This document shows positions 9,220 through 21,000 of a stretch of 64,000 bases of DNA, piece after piece. A program made the translations under genes and the position numbers. Source of the stretch: an uncultured SAR116 cluster alpha proteobacterium (GTDB lineage Bacteria; Pseudomonadota; Alphaproteobacteria; Puniceispirillales; Puniceispirillaceae); the NCBI GenBank assembly GCA_902622515.1, contig CACNQE010000005.1, positions 62,001 through 126,000 of the forward strand. Reading direction: 5' to 3'. The stretch's first letter is position 1, and each line of letters starts with the position of its first letter. Below the pieces are notes generated by a model. It saw only the letters and a program-made list of their open reading frames with translations. It searched no databases and was not told the origin of the DNA.

Positions 9220-9630
9220 ATGTCTGATAATCAAAATACTATTGAAATGTTAAAAAAAGCAGGATTGCGACTGACTAAACAACGAATTTTCATAGGTGAT
9301 TTGCTATTTGGATCAAAACATAAGCATGTAAGTGCAGAGAGTTTGCATAAACAAATTGAGAAATTAGGAAAAAAAATGGCTTTGGCAACCGTTTACAATT
9401 GTTTGCATCATTTTCATAAAGCTGGATTACTCAAAAAAGTTAACGCTGTGAATGATATAATAATTTTTGATACTAATTTATGTTACCATCATCATTTCTT
9501 AAATGTAGATACGGGTGAGCTAACGGACATAGATGAATCTAACGTCTCAATAGCCGAATTACCATCACTCCCAGAAGGGTTTGAAACCGAGTCCATGGAA
9601 CTGACAATAAGAGTTAAACCGCAAACTTAA
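9220..9630 (+). CDS. irr: Iron response regulator Irr (Fur family)
   Basis: A 136-residue Fur-superfamily repressor. The winged helix covers residues 10-75, with recognition segment LATVYNCLHHFHKAGLL. The dimerisation half has a CYHHHF stretch (His90-92), which in rhizobial Irr corresponds to the haem-responsive histidine motif, and ends with the Irr-like pattern LPEGFETESMELTIRV. There are no C-terminal CxxC zinc pairs, unlike PerR or classical Fur. Irr senses haem and represses haem and iron-protein genes when iron is low. katG follows on the same strand, with an Irr-box-like palindrome between them. A PerR-like role is the main alternative. Confidence 0.82.
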   Translation: MSDNQNTIEMLKKAGLRLTKQRIFIGDLLFGSKHKHVSAESLHKQIEKLGKKMALATVYNCLHHFHKAGLLKKVNAVNDIIIFDTNLCYHHHFLNVDTGELTDIDESNVSIAELPSLPEGFETESMELTIRVKPQT

Positions 9631-9663
9631 TTTTTATTTTTTATCTGGTGACAAAAAGGATAC

Positions 9664-9680
9664 TTTAAAATCATTCTAAA
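9664..9680 (+). promoter_or_regulatory. Irr-box (ICE)-like palindrome upstream of katG
   Basis: TTTAAAATCATTCTAAA is an imperfect palindrome with half-sites TTTAAAA and TTCTAAA. It differs at one position from a symmetric TTTAGAA-N3-TTCTAAA, which resembles the iron-control element bound by Irr in Rhizobiales. It lies 34 bases after the irr stop and 106 bases before katG, close to an AT-rich TATAAA at 9701-9706. Binding is inferred. Confidence 0.45.
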
Positions 9681-9734
9681 TAGATTGACATCAACCAAAC
9701 TATAAATAAGATTAATTTTATAAGAAGGGTGTAA

Positions 9735-11924
<2,190 letters not shown>

Positions 11925-11942
11925 AAAATTTTTAAAAACGTT

Positions 11943-11975
11943 AAAACGGCCTTTTTTGAAAAGGCCGTTTTTTAT
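11943..11975 (+). terminator. Rho-independent terminator after katG, probably bidirectional
   Basis: Thirteen-base perfect stem: AAAACGGCCTTTT (11943-11955) and its complement (11959-11971) around a three-base loop, with T-runs on both strands. It lies between the ends of the converging katG and gap genes and could serve both. Confidence 0.9.
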
Positions 11976-11997
11976 TTAATTAAGAGTAAAAATAAGA

Positions 11998-12996
11998 TTA
12001 TCCCATGCAGGATGCGGTATCTAACATTCTGTTTGAAAAGCCCCATTCATTATCATACCAGCTAAATATACGTGTCATTCCATCTGGCATCACTCTAGTT
12101 TGGTCGAGGTGCGCTATTGAAGAAGCAGGGTGATGATTAAAATCTGTGGATACTAATTCTCTATCTGTAAAATCTAAAACACCTTTTAATTCGCTACTAG
12201 CTGCATTTATTATATATTGATTTATCTCCTCTGCAGACGTTTGTTTAAATGGTTCAAAAACAAAATCTACAGCTGACACATTTGGCGTGGGAACGCGAAT
12301 GGCAACACCGTCTAGTTTTCCGTTTAATTCTGGTAAAACAAGCCCAACTGCTTTTGCCGCTCCTGTTGTTGTAGGAATCATATTAACTGCCGCAGCACGT
12401 GAGCGATATAAGTCATTATGTTCCGTATCCAAAATGCGTTGGTCACCTGTGTAACTATGAATGGTTGTCATGAACCCTTGTTTTATGCCACATATATTAT
12501 TTAGTATATGAGCTATTGGAGCAAGACAGTTTGTTGTGCAGGAGGCATTAGAAATTATTTTGTGCTCTGAAGATATTAGAGTGTGATTTACACCATATAC
12601 TACTGTCAAATCTGCCCCCTTGGATGGGGCAGATACAAGTACCTTTTTGGCTCCGCCTGCTAAATGAACTGATGCTTTTTCTGCGTCAGTGAAAATACCT
12701 GTACATTCCAAAACGACATCTATATTTAAGGCACTCCAATCAAGATTTTCTGGATTACGCTCATTTAGAAATTTAACCTTATGACTGCCTACTTCCATAG
12801 TATTGCCGTTTGTAGAGACAGGTATAGGAAGTCTTCCATGCACAGAGTCAAACTCTAAAAGATATGCTGAGTCTGCGAGAGATGGGATGGTATTAACGGC
12901 TACCATTTCTAGTTCTTCTCGCGGATTTTCGATAAGTGCTCTGAATACGTTTCTACCTATCCTGCCAAATCCATTAATGGCTAATCTTATAGTCAT
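11998..12996 (-). CDS. gap: Type I glyceraldehyde-3-phosphate dehydrogenase
   Basis: The 332-residue enzyme of glycolysis and gluconeogenesis. The Rossmann motif is INGFGRIGRN (7-16), the catalytic cysteine is Cys153 in SNASCTTNCLAP, and the phosphate-binding segment TTTGAAKAVGLVLPEL is intact. The residue that usually holds the NAD adenosine ribose, an Asp after the second strand (VAINDL in most homologues), reads Asn35-Thr36 here, and the LPHKD loop is TEHND. Cofactor choice may therefore differ from strict NAD enzymes. The start is ATG 12996 with AGGGGGT just upstream, not the longer frame to 13074. Monocistronic by appearance. Confidence 0.95.
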   Translation of the reverse strand: MTIRLAINGFGRIGRNVFRALIENPREELEMVAVNTIPSLADSAYLLEFDSVHGRLPIPVSTNGNTMEVGSHKVKFLNERNPENLDWSALNIDVVLECTGIFTDAEKASVHLAGGAKKVLVSAPSKGADLTVVYGVNHTLISSEHKIISNASCTTNCLAPIAHILNNICGIKQGFMTTIHSYTGDQRILDTEHNDLYRSRAAAVNMIPTTTGAAKAVGLVLPELNGKLDGVAIRVPTPNVSAVDFVFEPFKQTSAEEINQYIINAASSELKGVLDFTDRELVSTDFNHHPASSIAHLDQTRVMPDGMTRIFSWYDNEWGFSNRMLDTASCMG

Positions 12997-13287
12997 GTTA
13001 CCCCCTGTTCGATTTTTAAGATTTTTTTTAATTTTTCCATTTAAGAATTGTAAAAAATTAACTGTTGCTGGCACGCCTATTTAAATTTCGAATTTCAATT
13101 TTAAACTAATCTATCATCAAGATATTTTAGTTAAGCCTTTTGTGTTCAAGTGAATGTAGTTCAAAGAATATTTAAGTAAATATTTTTATTTTTATGAACA
13201 AAAATTTTCAATAAAAAAATTAACAAAATGATTTCCTTAATTTCTTAATAGTAGGATTGTTTTTTAATGTCGAAATATTTTATAAAA

Positions 13288-13785
13288 TTAGTGATTATGT
13301 TTTTCATGATTCAATTTTTCGTCATTTTCAGAGGGCTTTACCAAGGCACGAACAGCAATTGTGCCTAGATTCTTAAATGTGAGATTAATTACGTAAGTTT
13401 CCATTGGAGTCATTTGCTTCTTGAGACCAAAAAACATGAGGTGGAAATCACCTGGTTTTAGATATGTGGTGGAATTAGCTGGGATAATTAAACCATCTTT
13501 TAATGGGCGCATTTTCATAATATCATTATCAATGCTCATTTTATGAATTTCAATTTTCTTAGCAATTGAACTGCCAACTGCTATCAATTTAGTATCTGAA
13601 TTGCTTGTGTTATGTATTGTGAGATAACCGGCAGTAATCGGATGGTTAAATGGGTTATCTTTAATCCAAACGTTTTGAATGACTAAAGTTTTAAATGTAT
13701 TTTTTTCAGCAAATGCGCTTGGGATTTCAGTTAAAAGAGTTCCTAAAATAACAATAATTATAGTTTTTATCATCTTGTATTTCAA
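13288..13785 (-). CDS. PCuAC-type periplasmic copper chaperone
   Basis: A 165-residue protein with a Sec signal peptide (cut likely after SAFA, residue 26) and a PCu(A)C domain. The copper motif is visible as His81, Met92, His115 and Met117 (EIHKM, KMRPL, GDFHLMFF), close to the family spacing H-x10-M-x21-H-x-M. The C-terminus has a histidine-rich tail (NHEKHNH) that could add metal binding. Such proteins deliver Cu(I) to the CuA or CuB site of cytochrome oxidase, often next to a Sco protein. No Sco gene is present here, so it stands alone. Confidence 0.9.
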   Translation of the reverse strand: MKYKMIKTIIIVILGTLLTEIPSAFAEKNTFKTLVIQNVWIKDNPFNHPITAGYLTIHNTSNSDTKLIAVGSSIAKKIEIHKMSIDNDIMKMRPLKDGLIIPANSTTYLKPGDFHLMFFGLKKQMTPMETYVINLTFKNLGTIAVRALVKPSENDEKLNHEKHNH

Positions 13786-14393
13786 ATTGCGCTAGGTTGA
13801 TTAAGATTTTTTTTTCTAAATTTACTTATCTATTTGAAACAAATTCTAAAAATATGTCTAAATTTCATTCCTTATGTTAGAGGTATGAAGAACAAACAGT
13901 AACCGAATAATTTTAAATGATCCTTTAAAAAATATAGTTTTCTATCAAAATATTTATTTTGGCAAATACAAGGTTCAGGATAACATATATAGTTTATAGG
14001 TCTAAAAATTTAATAGGATAAAAATGTGCGCTTAGAAAGTAATTAAGAAATCAATTTTTTGTTGGCTTTTTGTGAGAGTAATTGGAAAAAACTATTTCGG
14101 TTTTGCCTGTGAAAAATGGCAGGCTTTATTTTTTTTTTATCACTGTTTAGAGCATAATCATGTATGAATTTTAAAGATTGAAAAACATAACGAAAATGTT
14201 GTTAATATCTAAAATTATAAGAAAAATTTTGTATTCTGGGCAAATACAAGTTAGCAATACAATTTGAATAATAACTTAAAATGAAATTTTGTCTATTTGT
14301 TGAATAGGGCTTTGATTTTCTTGTTTGAACTACAAGACTTTTATATAAGCTAAAAATCTTCCATTGAAAACAAATGTATAAATAGGGTTAAAC
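13786..14393 (+). other. Long non-coding region (608 bases) between the copper chaperone and an NDUFA9-like gene
   Basis: Very AT-rich, with no convincing reading frame on either strand. It must hold the promoters of both flanking divergent genes. A hairpin with a T-rich tail at 14105-14141 lies mid-way on the plus strand, where no protein gene ends, which points to a small transcript. Nothing else stands out. Confidence 0.6.
13993..14141 (+). ncRNA. Candidate small RNA with its own promoter and terminator
   Basis: TTGGCA (13959-13964), 16 bases, then TAACAT (13981-13986) could be a promoter, giving a start near 13993. The hairpin GCCTG-N10-CAGGC (14105-14124), followed by a T-rich run to 14141, would end a transcript of roughly 140 bases. 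I recognise no known RNA family in it. Both the promoter and the short five-base stem are modest signals. Confidence 0.3.
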
Positions 14394-15344
14394 ATGAAAT
14401 TGCGAAATAAAACTGTAAGTATAATTGGAGGTTCGGGGTTTATTGGTCGGGCTTTGGTTAAAAAATTGGCACTTGCTGGCGCTAAGATAAATGTGCTTAC
14501 GCGGAATGCTGTTCGCTCAAAAAATATTAAGACAGCGGGTGATGTTGGTCAGGTCACTGTGATGTCGGGAGACGCCTTAGTCGATGAGGATATTATAAAT
14601 TCTATACAGTTCGCTGATTATGTAGTTAATTTAGTGGGTATTTTTCATCCTTCAGGCAAGCAAAATTTTCTAAATTCACAAGCAGAGTTACCGAAAAGAT
14701 TAGGGCAAATAGCAAAAAAGTTGGATGTAAAAAAAATCGTACATGTTTCCGCAATTGGAGCGGATTTGGGATCTAAAAGCCAATATCAAAAAACTAAAGC
14801 AGAGGGTGAGAGAAACTTGCTTCGTATTTCTCCTGGTAGCACTATTCTTCGCCCATCAATTGTTTTTGGTCCTGGCGATGGTTTTTTTGATAGATTTGCA
14901 AAAATAGCGATGATTTCGCCAGCTTTACCGTTAATAGGAGGCGGCAAAATTAAGTTTCAACCAATTTTTGTTGGGGATGTAGCTGAGTCTGTCCTTTTTT
15001 GCTTGGGTCACAGCCAAACTGACGGTCAGATATATGAGTTGGGGGGGCCATCAAAGTATAGTTTCAAAGAGTTGCTGAGCTATACGCTTGAATCTATAGG
15101 AAAGAAAAGAGCTTTGATACCAATTTCGAATTTTACAATGCAAATCCCTGCCGCTCTGTTTTCTATTTTACCAAACCCGCCAATAACACTGGATCAATTG
15201 AGAATGTTAGAAAGAGACAATGTTGTTAATGAAAACATGCCCAATATATCCGCATTTGGGATCACCCCGCAGCCAATCGAAGCTCACGTTCCATATTATC
15301 TTTCTTGCTACCGTCAAGGTGGAATTTTTGCTTCAAATCAATAG
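14394..15344 (+). CDS. Complex I NDUFA9-subunit family NAD(P)H-binding protein
   Basis: A 316-residue atypical short-chain dehydrogenase. The dinucleotide motif GGSGFIGRAL lies near residues 12-21. The core continues with VVNLVGIF, VHVSAIGAD and YQKTKAEGE, where the YxxxK pair is retained. ILRPSIVFGPGDGFF and the QPIFVGDVAES segment are typical of the NDUFA9 branch. Mitochondrial NDUFA9 is an accessory complex I subunit; the bacterial proteins may act in quinone or lipid metabolism or in complex I assembly, which the sequence does not settle. The stop overlaps the end of the convergent uppP by seven bases. Confidence 0.87.
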   Translation: MKLRNKTVSIIGGSGFIGRALVKKLALAGAKINVLTRNAVRSKNIKTAGDVGQVTVMSGDALVDEDIINSIQFADYVVNLVGIFHPSGKQNFLNSQAELPKRLGQIAKKLDVKKIVHVSAIGADLGSKSQYQKTKAEGERNLLRISPGSTILRPSIVFGPGDGFFDRFAKIAMISPALPLIGGGKIKFQPIFVGDVAESVLFCLGHSQTDGQIYELGGPSKYSFKELLSYTLESIGKKRALIPISNFTMQIPAALFSILPNPPITLDQLRMLERDNVVNENMPNISAFGITPQPIEAHVPYYLSCYRQGGIFASNQ

Positions 15345-16174
15345 ATTACAAAAAGAATTATGAACCCCAGCGCAAGCCTGTAATAAACAAACCAGCTAAA
15401 ATCCCTTTTTCTAAGCCAACTCATCATGGCATGAATTACGGCCAAAGCCACAAAAAACGAGGCTATCATAATAATGAAAGCTGTGTTTAATAAAAATAAA
15501 TTCTCGCTCTTTAAAAGTTCTAGAGTTTGCAAAAACCCTGCAGCAATAATGACTGGAATTGATAATAATAAAGAAAATCGAGCGGCAACTATTCTTCCAA
15601 ACCCAAGATACCTTGCCATCGTAATGGTAACCCCACTTCTCGATGTTCCCGGGATAATTGCAAGCATTTGTGCAAGTCCTATAAAAAAAGCTTCTTTCAA
15701 TCCCATTTTGTCCAAATCCTGCTTGTTTTGATGGTTTTTATCTGAATGCCAAAGAAACAACGCAAATATGATATTTGCAACCGCTACGGTTTGAACAAGT
15801 CTTAGAAACTCTAGTTTATAAAGAGAAACAAAGAAACCAGCAATGATAACAGGTATGGTGGCAATTATTATCAACTTGAAAATTAGGATATACTGTCTGT
15901 CAACAATGGTATTTGAGTGTGGGTAAAGTTTTCCTAATATGAGATTTCGAAGAGCAAGGTATATTTTAAAGATTTCAGAACGAACATAAATAATAACGGC
16001 TAGCAAAGTTCCAATATGTGCGGCAACATCGATGGATAAACCCTGATCTGCATTCCCTAAAATATCTGGTAATAAAACAAGGTGACCAGAAGATGATACC
16101 GGCAGAAACTCTGTGATGCCCTGCACAACGGCTACAAGAGAATAGTAAAAAAAATCAGACAAAGAAAACGCCAT
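15338..16174 (-). CDS. uppP: Undecaprenyl-diphosphate phosphatase
   Basis: An integral membrane protein of about 278 residues and eight predicted helices that converts undecaprenyl diphosphate to the monophosphate, recycling the lipid carrier for peptidoglycan and LPS. Family signatures are present: GITEFLPVSSSGHLVL near residues 18-33 and the second half-motif PGTSRSGVTITMARYLG. The frame runs open to 16315, but the conserved N-terminus begins at MAFSLSDFF, so ATG 16174 is preferred; ribosome-binding sites are weak for all candidates. It is also linked to bacitracin tolerance in other bacteria. Confidence 0.95.
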   Translation of the reverse strand: MAFSLSDFFYYSLVAVVQGITEFLPVSSSGHLVLLPDILGNADQGLSIDVAAHIGTLLAVIIYVRSEIFKIYLALRNLILGKLYPHSNTIVDRQYILIFKLIIIATIPVIIAGFFVSLYKLEFLRLVQTVAVANIIFALFLWHSDKNHQNKQDLDKMGLKEAFFIGLAQMLAIIPGTSRSGVTITMARYLGFGRIVAARFSLLLSIPVIIAAGFLQTLELLKSENLFLLNTAFIIMIASFFVALAVIHAMMSWLRKRDFSWFVYYRLALGFIILFVIY

Positions 16175-16537
16175 TTTATGCAAAGCCTTGTCTAAGTATC
16201 CAAAACAAGTTCTCATATTAGTATTTTCACAGTAAATGTAAATAAAAGAAGTAAATAAGTAAAATAGGTTTTCCTTTATCAAAAATTTGTTCCGATGTGA
16301 GACTAAATAATTCACTATTTGGAGAAAAGATCTTTGGACTTCGTTTAAAAGTTGAAACTACATGTAAAATATGGTAGCCTTGTTGACCAATTAGGTTTAA
16401 CACAATTTTGCAAAACTAAAACAAAACTTGTTTATGAAATGATTCTGTTTTTAATTTTGATTATATGACGAGATAATAGAAATTCTCATCCAAGATTAAA
16501 GACCAAGGAAATTGCTTTTACTTGTAGGGAGACGTCT
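16175..16537 (+). other. Divergent intergenic region between uppP and gltD (363 bases)
   Basis: AT-rich and without a credible gene. It must contain the promoters for uppP and for gltD-gltB. I could not pick a promoter with confidence; a TTGACC at 16383-16388 has no good -10 partner. The strong GGGAG site at its right end belongs to gltD. Confidence 0.5.
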
Positions 16538-17977
16538 ATGTCGTCTAAAATGCTTAAATTTATCAATACCAAAAAGGCAATGCCACAAAAGAGAAAAGCA
16601 GAAAAACGTAAGTTTGATTTTGCTGAAATATATGCTGAATTTAGTAAAAATAAAGTTGCGGAGCAAGCAGGTAGATGCTCTCAATGCGGAGTTCCTTTTT
16701 GTCAGGTAAATTGCCCGCTACATAATAATATTCCTGACTGGTTGATGCTTACCGCAGAAGGAAGGATGCAAGAGGCATACGAGGTGTCTTCGGTTACAAA
16801 CACCTTTCCAGAAATTTGTGGCAGAATTTGCCCCCAAGATAGGTTGTGCGAGGGTAATTGCGTTATTGAAAAAGGGTTTGAGTCAGTGACAATAGGAGCA
16901 GTTGAAAAACATATTACCGAAACCGCATTTGACAACGGCTGGGTAAAACCCATTGCGCCAAAAGTTGAAAAGGAATATTCAGTTGGAATTATAGGTGCAG
17001 GTCCGGCTGGGCTTGCAGCTGCTGACCTGTTACGCAGAAAGGGATATCAGGTAATTGTTTATGACCGTTATGATAGGGTAGGGGGGCTTCTTATATATGG
17101 CATTCCAGGCTTTAAACTCGAAAAAGAAATCGTAACTAGGAGACATGAATTGCTCGAGCAAGGAGGTGTTTATTTCCAGCTTGAATGCGAAATTGGACGC
17201 GATATTTCATTTACAGATTTGCAAGAAAAACATGACGCAGTGTTAATTGCTACAGGCGTATATAAAGCGCGGGACATTGATTTAGTTGGCAGCAGATTAA
17301 TGGGTGTTGTGCCTGCATTAGATTATCTTATTGCTTCAAATCGCAAATCATTGGGTGACGATGTTCCATCTTTTAATGAAGGCACTTTAAATGCTGCCAA
17401 TAAAAACGTTGTGGTTGTTGGAGGTGGTGATACAGCTATGGATTGTGTCCGAACAGCTATCCGCCAAAATGCAAAATCTGTTACTTGTCTTTACAGACGT
17501 GACAGAGCCAACATGCCTGGTTCTCAGCGTGAAGTTCAGAACGCAGAGGAAGAAGGTGTGAACTTTCAATGGCTTTCTGCTCCTACCCAATTTTTAGGAG
17601 AGAGTAAGGTGTCTTCCGTTAAGGCTCAGCGTATTCATTTAGGCCAACCTGATTCAACAGGAAGACAAGTGCCAAATTTGGTGCCTGGCTCTGAATTTGA
17701 TATTTCAGCAGATATAGTTGTCAAAGCACTCGGCTTTGACCCAGAAAATTTACCTAGTATGTTTAATCAGCCAGCTCTTGAGGTTTCAAAATGGGGAACT
17801 TTATCAATTAATTGGAAAACGATGCAAACGTCTATCAAAGGTGTGTTTGCCGCAGGTGACATTGTTCGAGGAGCCTCTCTTGTAGTCTGGGGAGTGAGAG
17901 ATGGAAGGGATGCAGCCGAGCAAATTGATAAATATATTACAAAAAACAGTCAGAAAAAAATTGTGGCAGCTGAATAG
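16538..17977 (+). CDS. gltD: Glutamate synthase, small (beta) subunit
   Basis: The 479-residue FAD- and iron-sulfur-containing subunit passes electrons from NADPH to the large subunit. The N-terminal domain has cysteine clusters CSQCGVPFCQVNCP and CGRICPQDRLCEGNC that bind two 4Fe-4S centres. FAD binds at GAGPAGLAAADLL and NADPH at VVVGGGDTAMDCVRTA. The C-terminal AAGDIVRGASLVVWGVRDGRDAAE is the usual FAD-contacting end. A GGGAG site sits six bases before the ATG. It precedes gltB by only 34 bases, so the pair is co-transcribed, in the reverse order to the E. coli gltBD operon. Confidence 0.97.
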   Translation: MSSKMLKFINTKKAMPQKRKAEKRKFDFAEIYAEFSKNKVAEQAGRCSQCGVPFCQVNCPLHNNIPDWLMLTAEGRMQEAYEVSSVTNTFPEICGRICPQDRLCEGNCVIEKGFESVTIGAVEKHITETAFDNGWVKPIAPKVEKEYSVGIIGAGPAGLAAADLLRRKGYQVIVYDRYDRVGGLLIYGIPGFKLEKEIVTRRHELLEQGGVYFQLECEIGRDISFTDLQEKHDAVLIATGVYKARDIDLVGSRLMGVVPALDYLIASNRKSLGDDVPSFNEGTLNAANKNVVVVGGGDTAMDCVRTAIRQNAKSVTCLYRRDRANMPGSQREVQNAEEEGVNFQWLSAPTQFLGESKVSSVKAQRIHLGQPDSTGRQVPNLVPGSEFDISADIVVKALGFDPENLPSMFNQPALEVSKWGTLSINWKTMQTSIKGVFAAGDIVRGASLVVWGVRDGRDAAEQIDKYITKNSQKKIVAAE

Positions 17978-18011
17978 GGTCTATTATACCGATTTTTAGA
18001 AAGTTAATCAG

Positions 18012-21000
18012 ATGAGTTTTGATGCAAGTAAATATATCCGAAAAAGAGTGATCAATGAAGAATTACTTCGTGATGCTGGTATCTATGACCCTTCGTGGGA
18101 ACATGATAATTGCGGCGTAGGGTTAGTTGCAGCCATTAATGGTAGACCCTCACGTGCTGTAGTAGAAGCAGCTATTAACGCACTTCGGGCAATTTGGCAT
18201 AGGGGAGCTGTCGATGCTGATGGAATGACGGGAGATGGAGCTGGGATACATATCGCAATTCCTCGAGAATTTTTCATGGAGCATGTTGCGAGAACAGGAC
18301 ATAAAGATAATGGTGAAAGGCTTGCTGTTGGGATGGTATTTCTTCCAAGGCTAGACTTGGGAGCACAAGAAACTTGTCGTTGTATCGTTGAGCGCGAAAT
18401 TCTCAAGATGGAATATAACATATATGGTTGGCGCCAGGTACCTGTGGACATTAAGGCGCTGGGAGAAAAAGCCAACGCTACACGCCCTGAGATAGAACAA
18501 ATTATGTTTTCCATGCCTTCGTCAATGTCAGAGGAAGAAGCTGAGCGCGAGCTTTTTTTGATACGGAGAAGAATAGAAAAAGCTGTTCTTGCTGAATTAA
18601 TAAATGATTTTTACATTTGCTCACTATCATCTAGGTCGATCATTTATAAAGGTATGTTTCTTGCTGAACAAGTTACGGAATTTTATCCGGACCTAGACGA
18701 TAAGCTATTCATTTCTGATTTTGCGGTTTATCATCAACGTTATTCTACCAATACATTTCCAACATGGAGGCTAGCTCAACCGTTCAGAGTTCTTGCGCAT
18801 AACGGTGAGATTAATACTGTTAGAGGAAACATTAATTGGATGTCTTGCCATGAAGACCGTATGGAAAGCGAATTCTTTGAAAATAATATAGAAGACTTAA
18901 AACCAGTGATAGCAAAGGGAAGTTCAGATTCTGCTGCTTTAGATTCCGTGTTTGAGCTTCTATTGCAATCTGGGCGTGACCTTCCCATGGTAAAAACAAT
19001 GATGATTCCGCAGGCAGTAACTCCAGATGTTTCTTCAGAATTATCCGGTTTATATGGTTATTGTAATGCAGTAATGGAGCCATGGGACGGACCTGCAGCA
19101 ATTGCAGCATTCTCGGGAAATTGGGTTATTGGAGGTATGGATAGAAACGGTTTACGTCCATTAAGATACACAATCACAAAAGGTGGACTGCTTCTAGCCG
19201 GCTCAGAGACCGGAATGGTCTCTATCCCGCCTTCTGATGTCCAGGAGTTGGGAAGACTGGGCCCGGGAGAGATGATAGGAGTAAATTTAGCAGAAGGTAA
19301 ACTAATAAAGGATAAAGAACTTAAAGCCGAATTGTCAAAGCGTGCAGATTGGAATAGTTGGGTTGGAAAATCACAACAATTAGATGAGATTTTAGCTAAG
19401 AAGCAGGAGATGGCTCCACAGCGTCCCTCATCTGACATTATTAGACGTAGACAGTTGCTCGCTGGTTGGAGTTTAGAGGATATGGAGCTAATACTTCAGC
19501 CAATGATTGAAACTGGCAAAGAAGCTGTTGGTTCGATGGGTGATGATACCCCCCTTGCTGTATTGTCATCTCACTATCGTGGATTGCATCATTTTTTTAG
19601 GCAGAATTTCTCACAGGTAACCAATCCCCCAATAGACTCATTACGTGAAAGACATGTAATGACATTGCGAACTCGCCTTGGCAATCTTGGTAACATATTA
19701 GATCAATCTGCAGAGCAATGTGACCACTTGCTTCTTAATTCCCCCGTTTTAACAAATTCAGAGTGGACATATCTTATTGAACATCTTGAATCAAAGGCTG
19801 TCATTATTGATTGTCATTTTGATATAGATGGGGGTGAGAATAGTCTTAAGAACGCCTTGGAAGAAATTCAAAAATTAGCTGAAAACGCTGTTCGTGGTGG
19901 ATGTGAGCATGTAATGCTTTCTGACAGTCGAATTTCTGAATCTAAAGCACCTATTCCTATGATATTAGCTGTTGGTGCAGTGCATTCACATCTAGTACGT
20001 CAACAATTACGCACTTTTGCTTCTGTGAATGTAGCGACAGGTGAATGTTTAGATGTACACCATTTTGCTGTATTGATTGGAGTTGGGGCTACTACAGTGA
20101 ATCCATATGGAGCAGAATGGGCAATAGAAGAGCGAAAAGAAAAGGGACTTATTGAGAAACTCGCTTTAGTTGATGCAGTAAATAACTACAAAACAGCAAT
20201 TGAAACTGGATTGTTGAAAATCATGTCCAAAATGGGGATATCTGTTTTATCATCGTACAGAGGTGGATATAATTTTGAGGCACTTGGGCTCTCACGATCC
20301 CTTGTTGTAGATTATTTTCCTTCAATGTCGTCCAGAATATCTGGGCTTGGATTAAATGGAATTCAAACCCGAGTTTTAGAGATGCACCAGCGTGCTTTTT
20401 CGAACGAAGTTACATATCTACCAGTTGGAGGACAGTTCAAATATCGCAAGTCTGGTGAAGCTCATGCGTTTGATGGCCAGGTGATTCATGCTATGCAACA
20501 CGCTTGTAATACAGGTTCATACGATAGTTGGAAAAAATATGTGTCTATGGTCAGTCGGCAGGGACCAATAAATTTACGGGATTTGTTAGATTTTACTCCA
20601 AAAAAACAACCGATCTCTGTAGAGAAAGTGGAGAGTATAACCGATATAAGAAGGCGTCTAGTATCTCCAGGTATAAGTCTAGGCGCATTGAGCCCGGAGG
20701 CGCACGAAACCCTATCTATAGCAATGAACAGGATTGGTGCAAAATCTGATTCAGGGGAGGGGGGAGAAGATCCTGATAGATATCGTTTGCGTGAAAATGG
20801 GGATGATCCATCTAGCGCGATTAAGCAGGTTGCGTCTGGTAGATTTGGGGTTACGGCAGAATATCTCAATAATTGCAAAGAGATAGAGATTAAAATAGCT
20901 CAAGGTGCTAAGCCCGGAGAAGGCGGACAGCTTCCAGGAATAAAGGTCGATAGTCTTATAGCCAGATTGCGTTACTCTACTCCTGGAGTAACTCTAATTT

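Noticed and set aside
12997-13074. Longer GAPDH start at 13074
   Set aside because: The extra 26 residues do not resemble the family and the AGGGGGT before ATG 12996 marks the true start.
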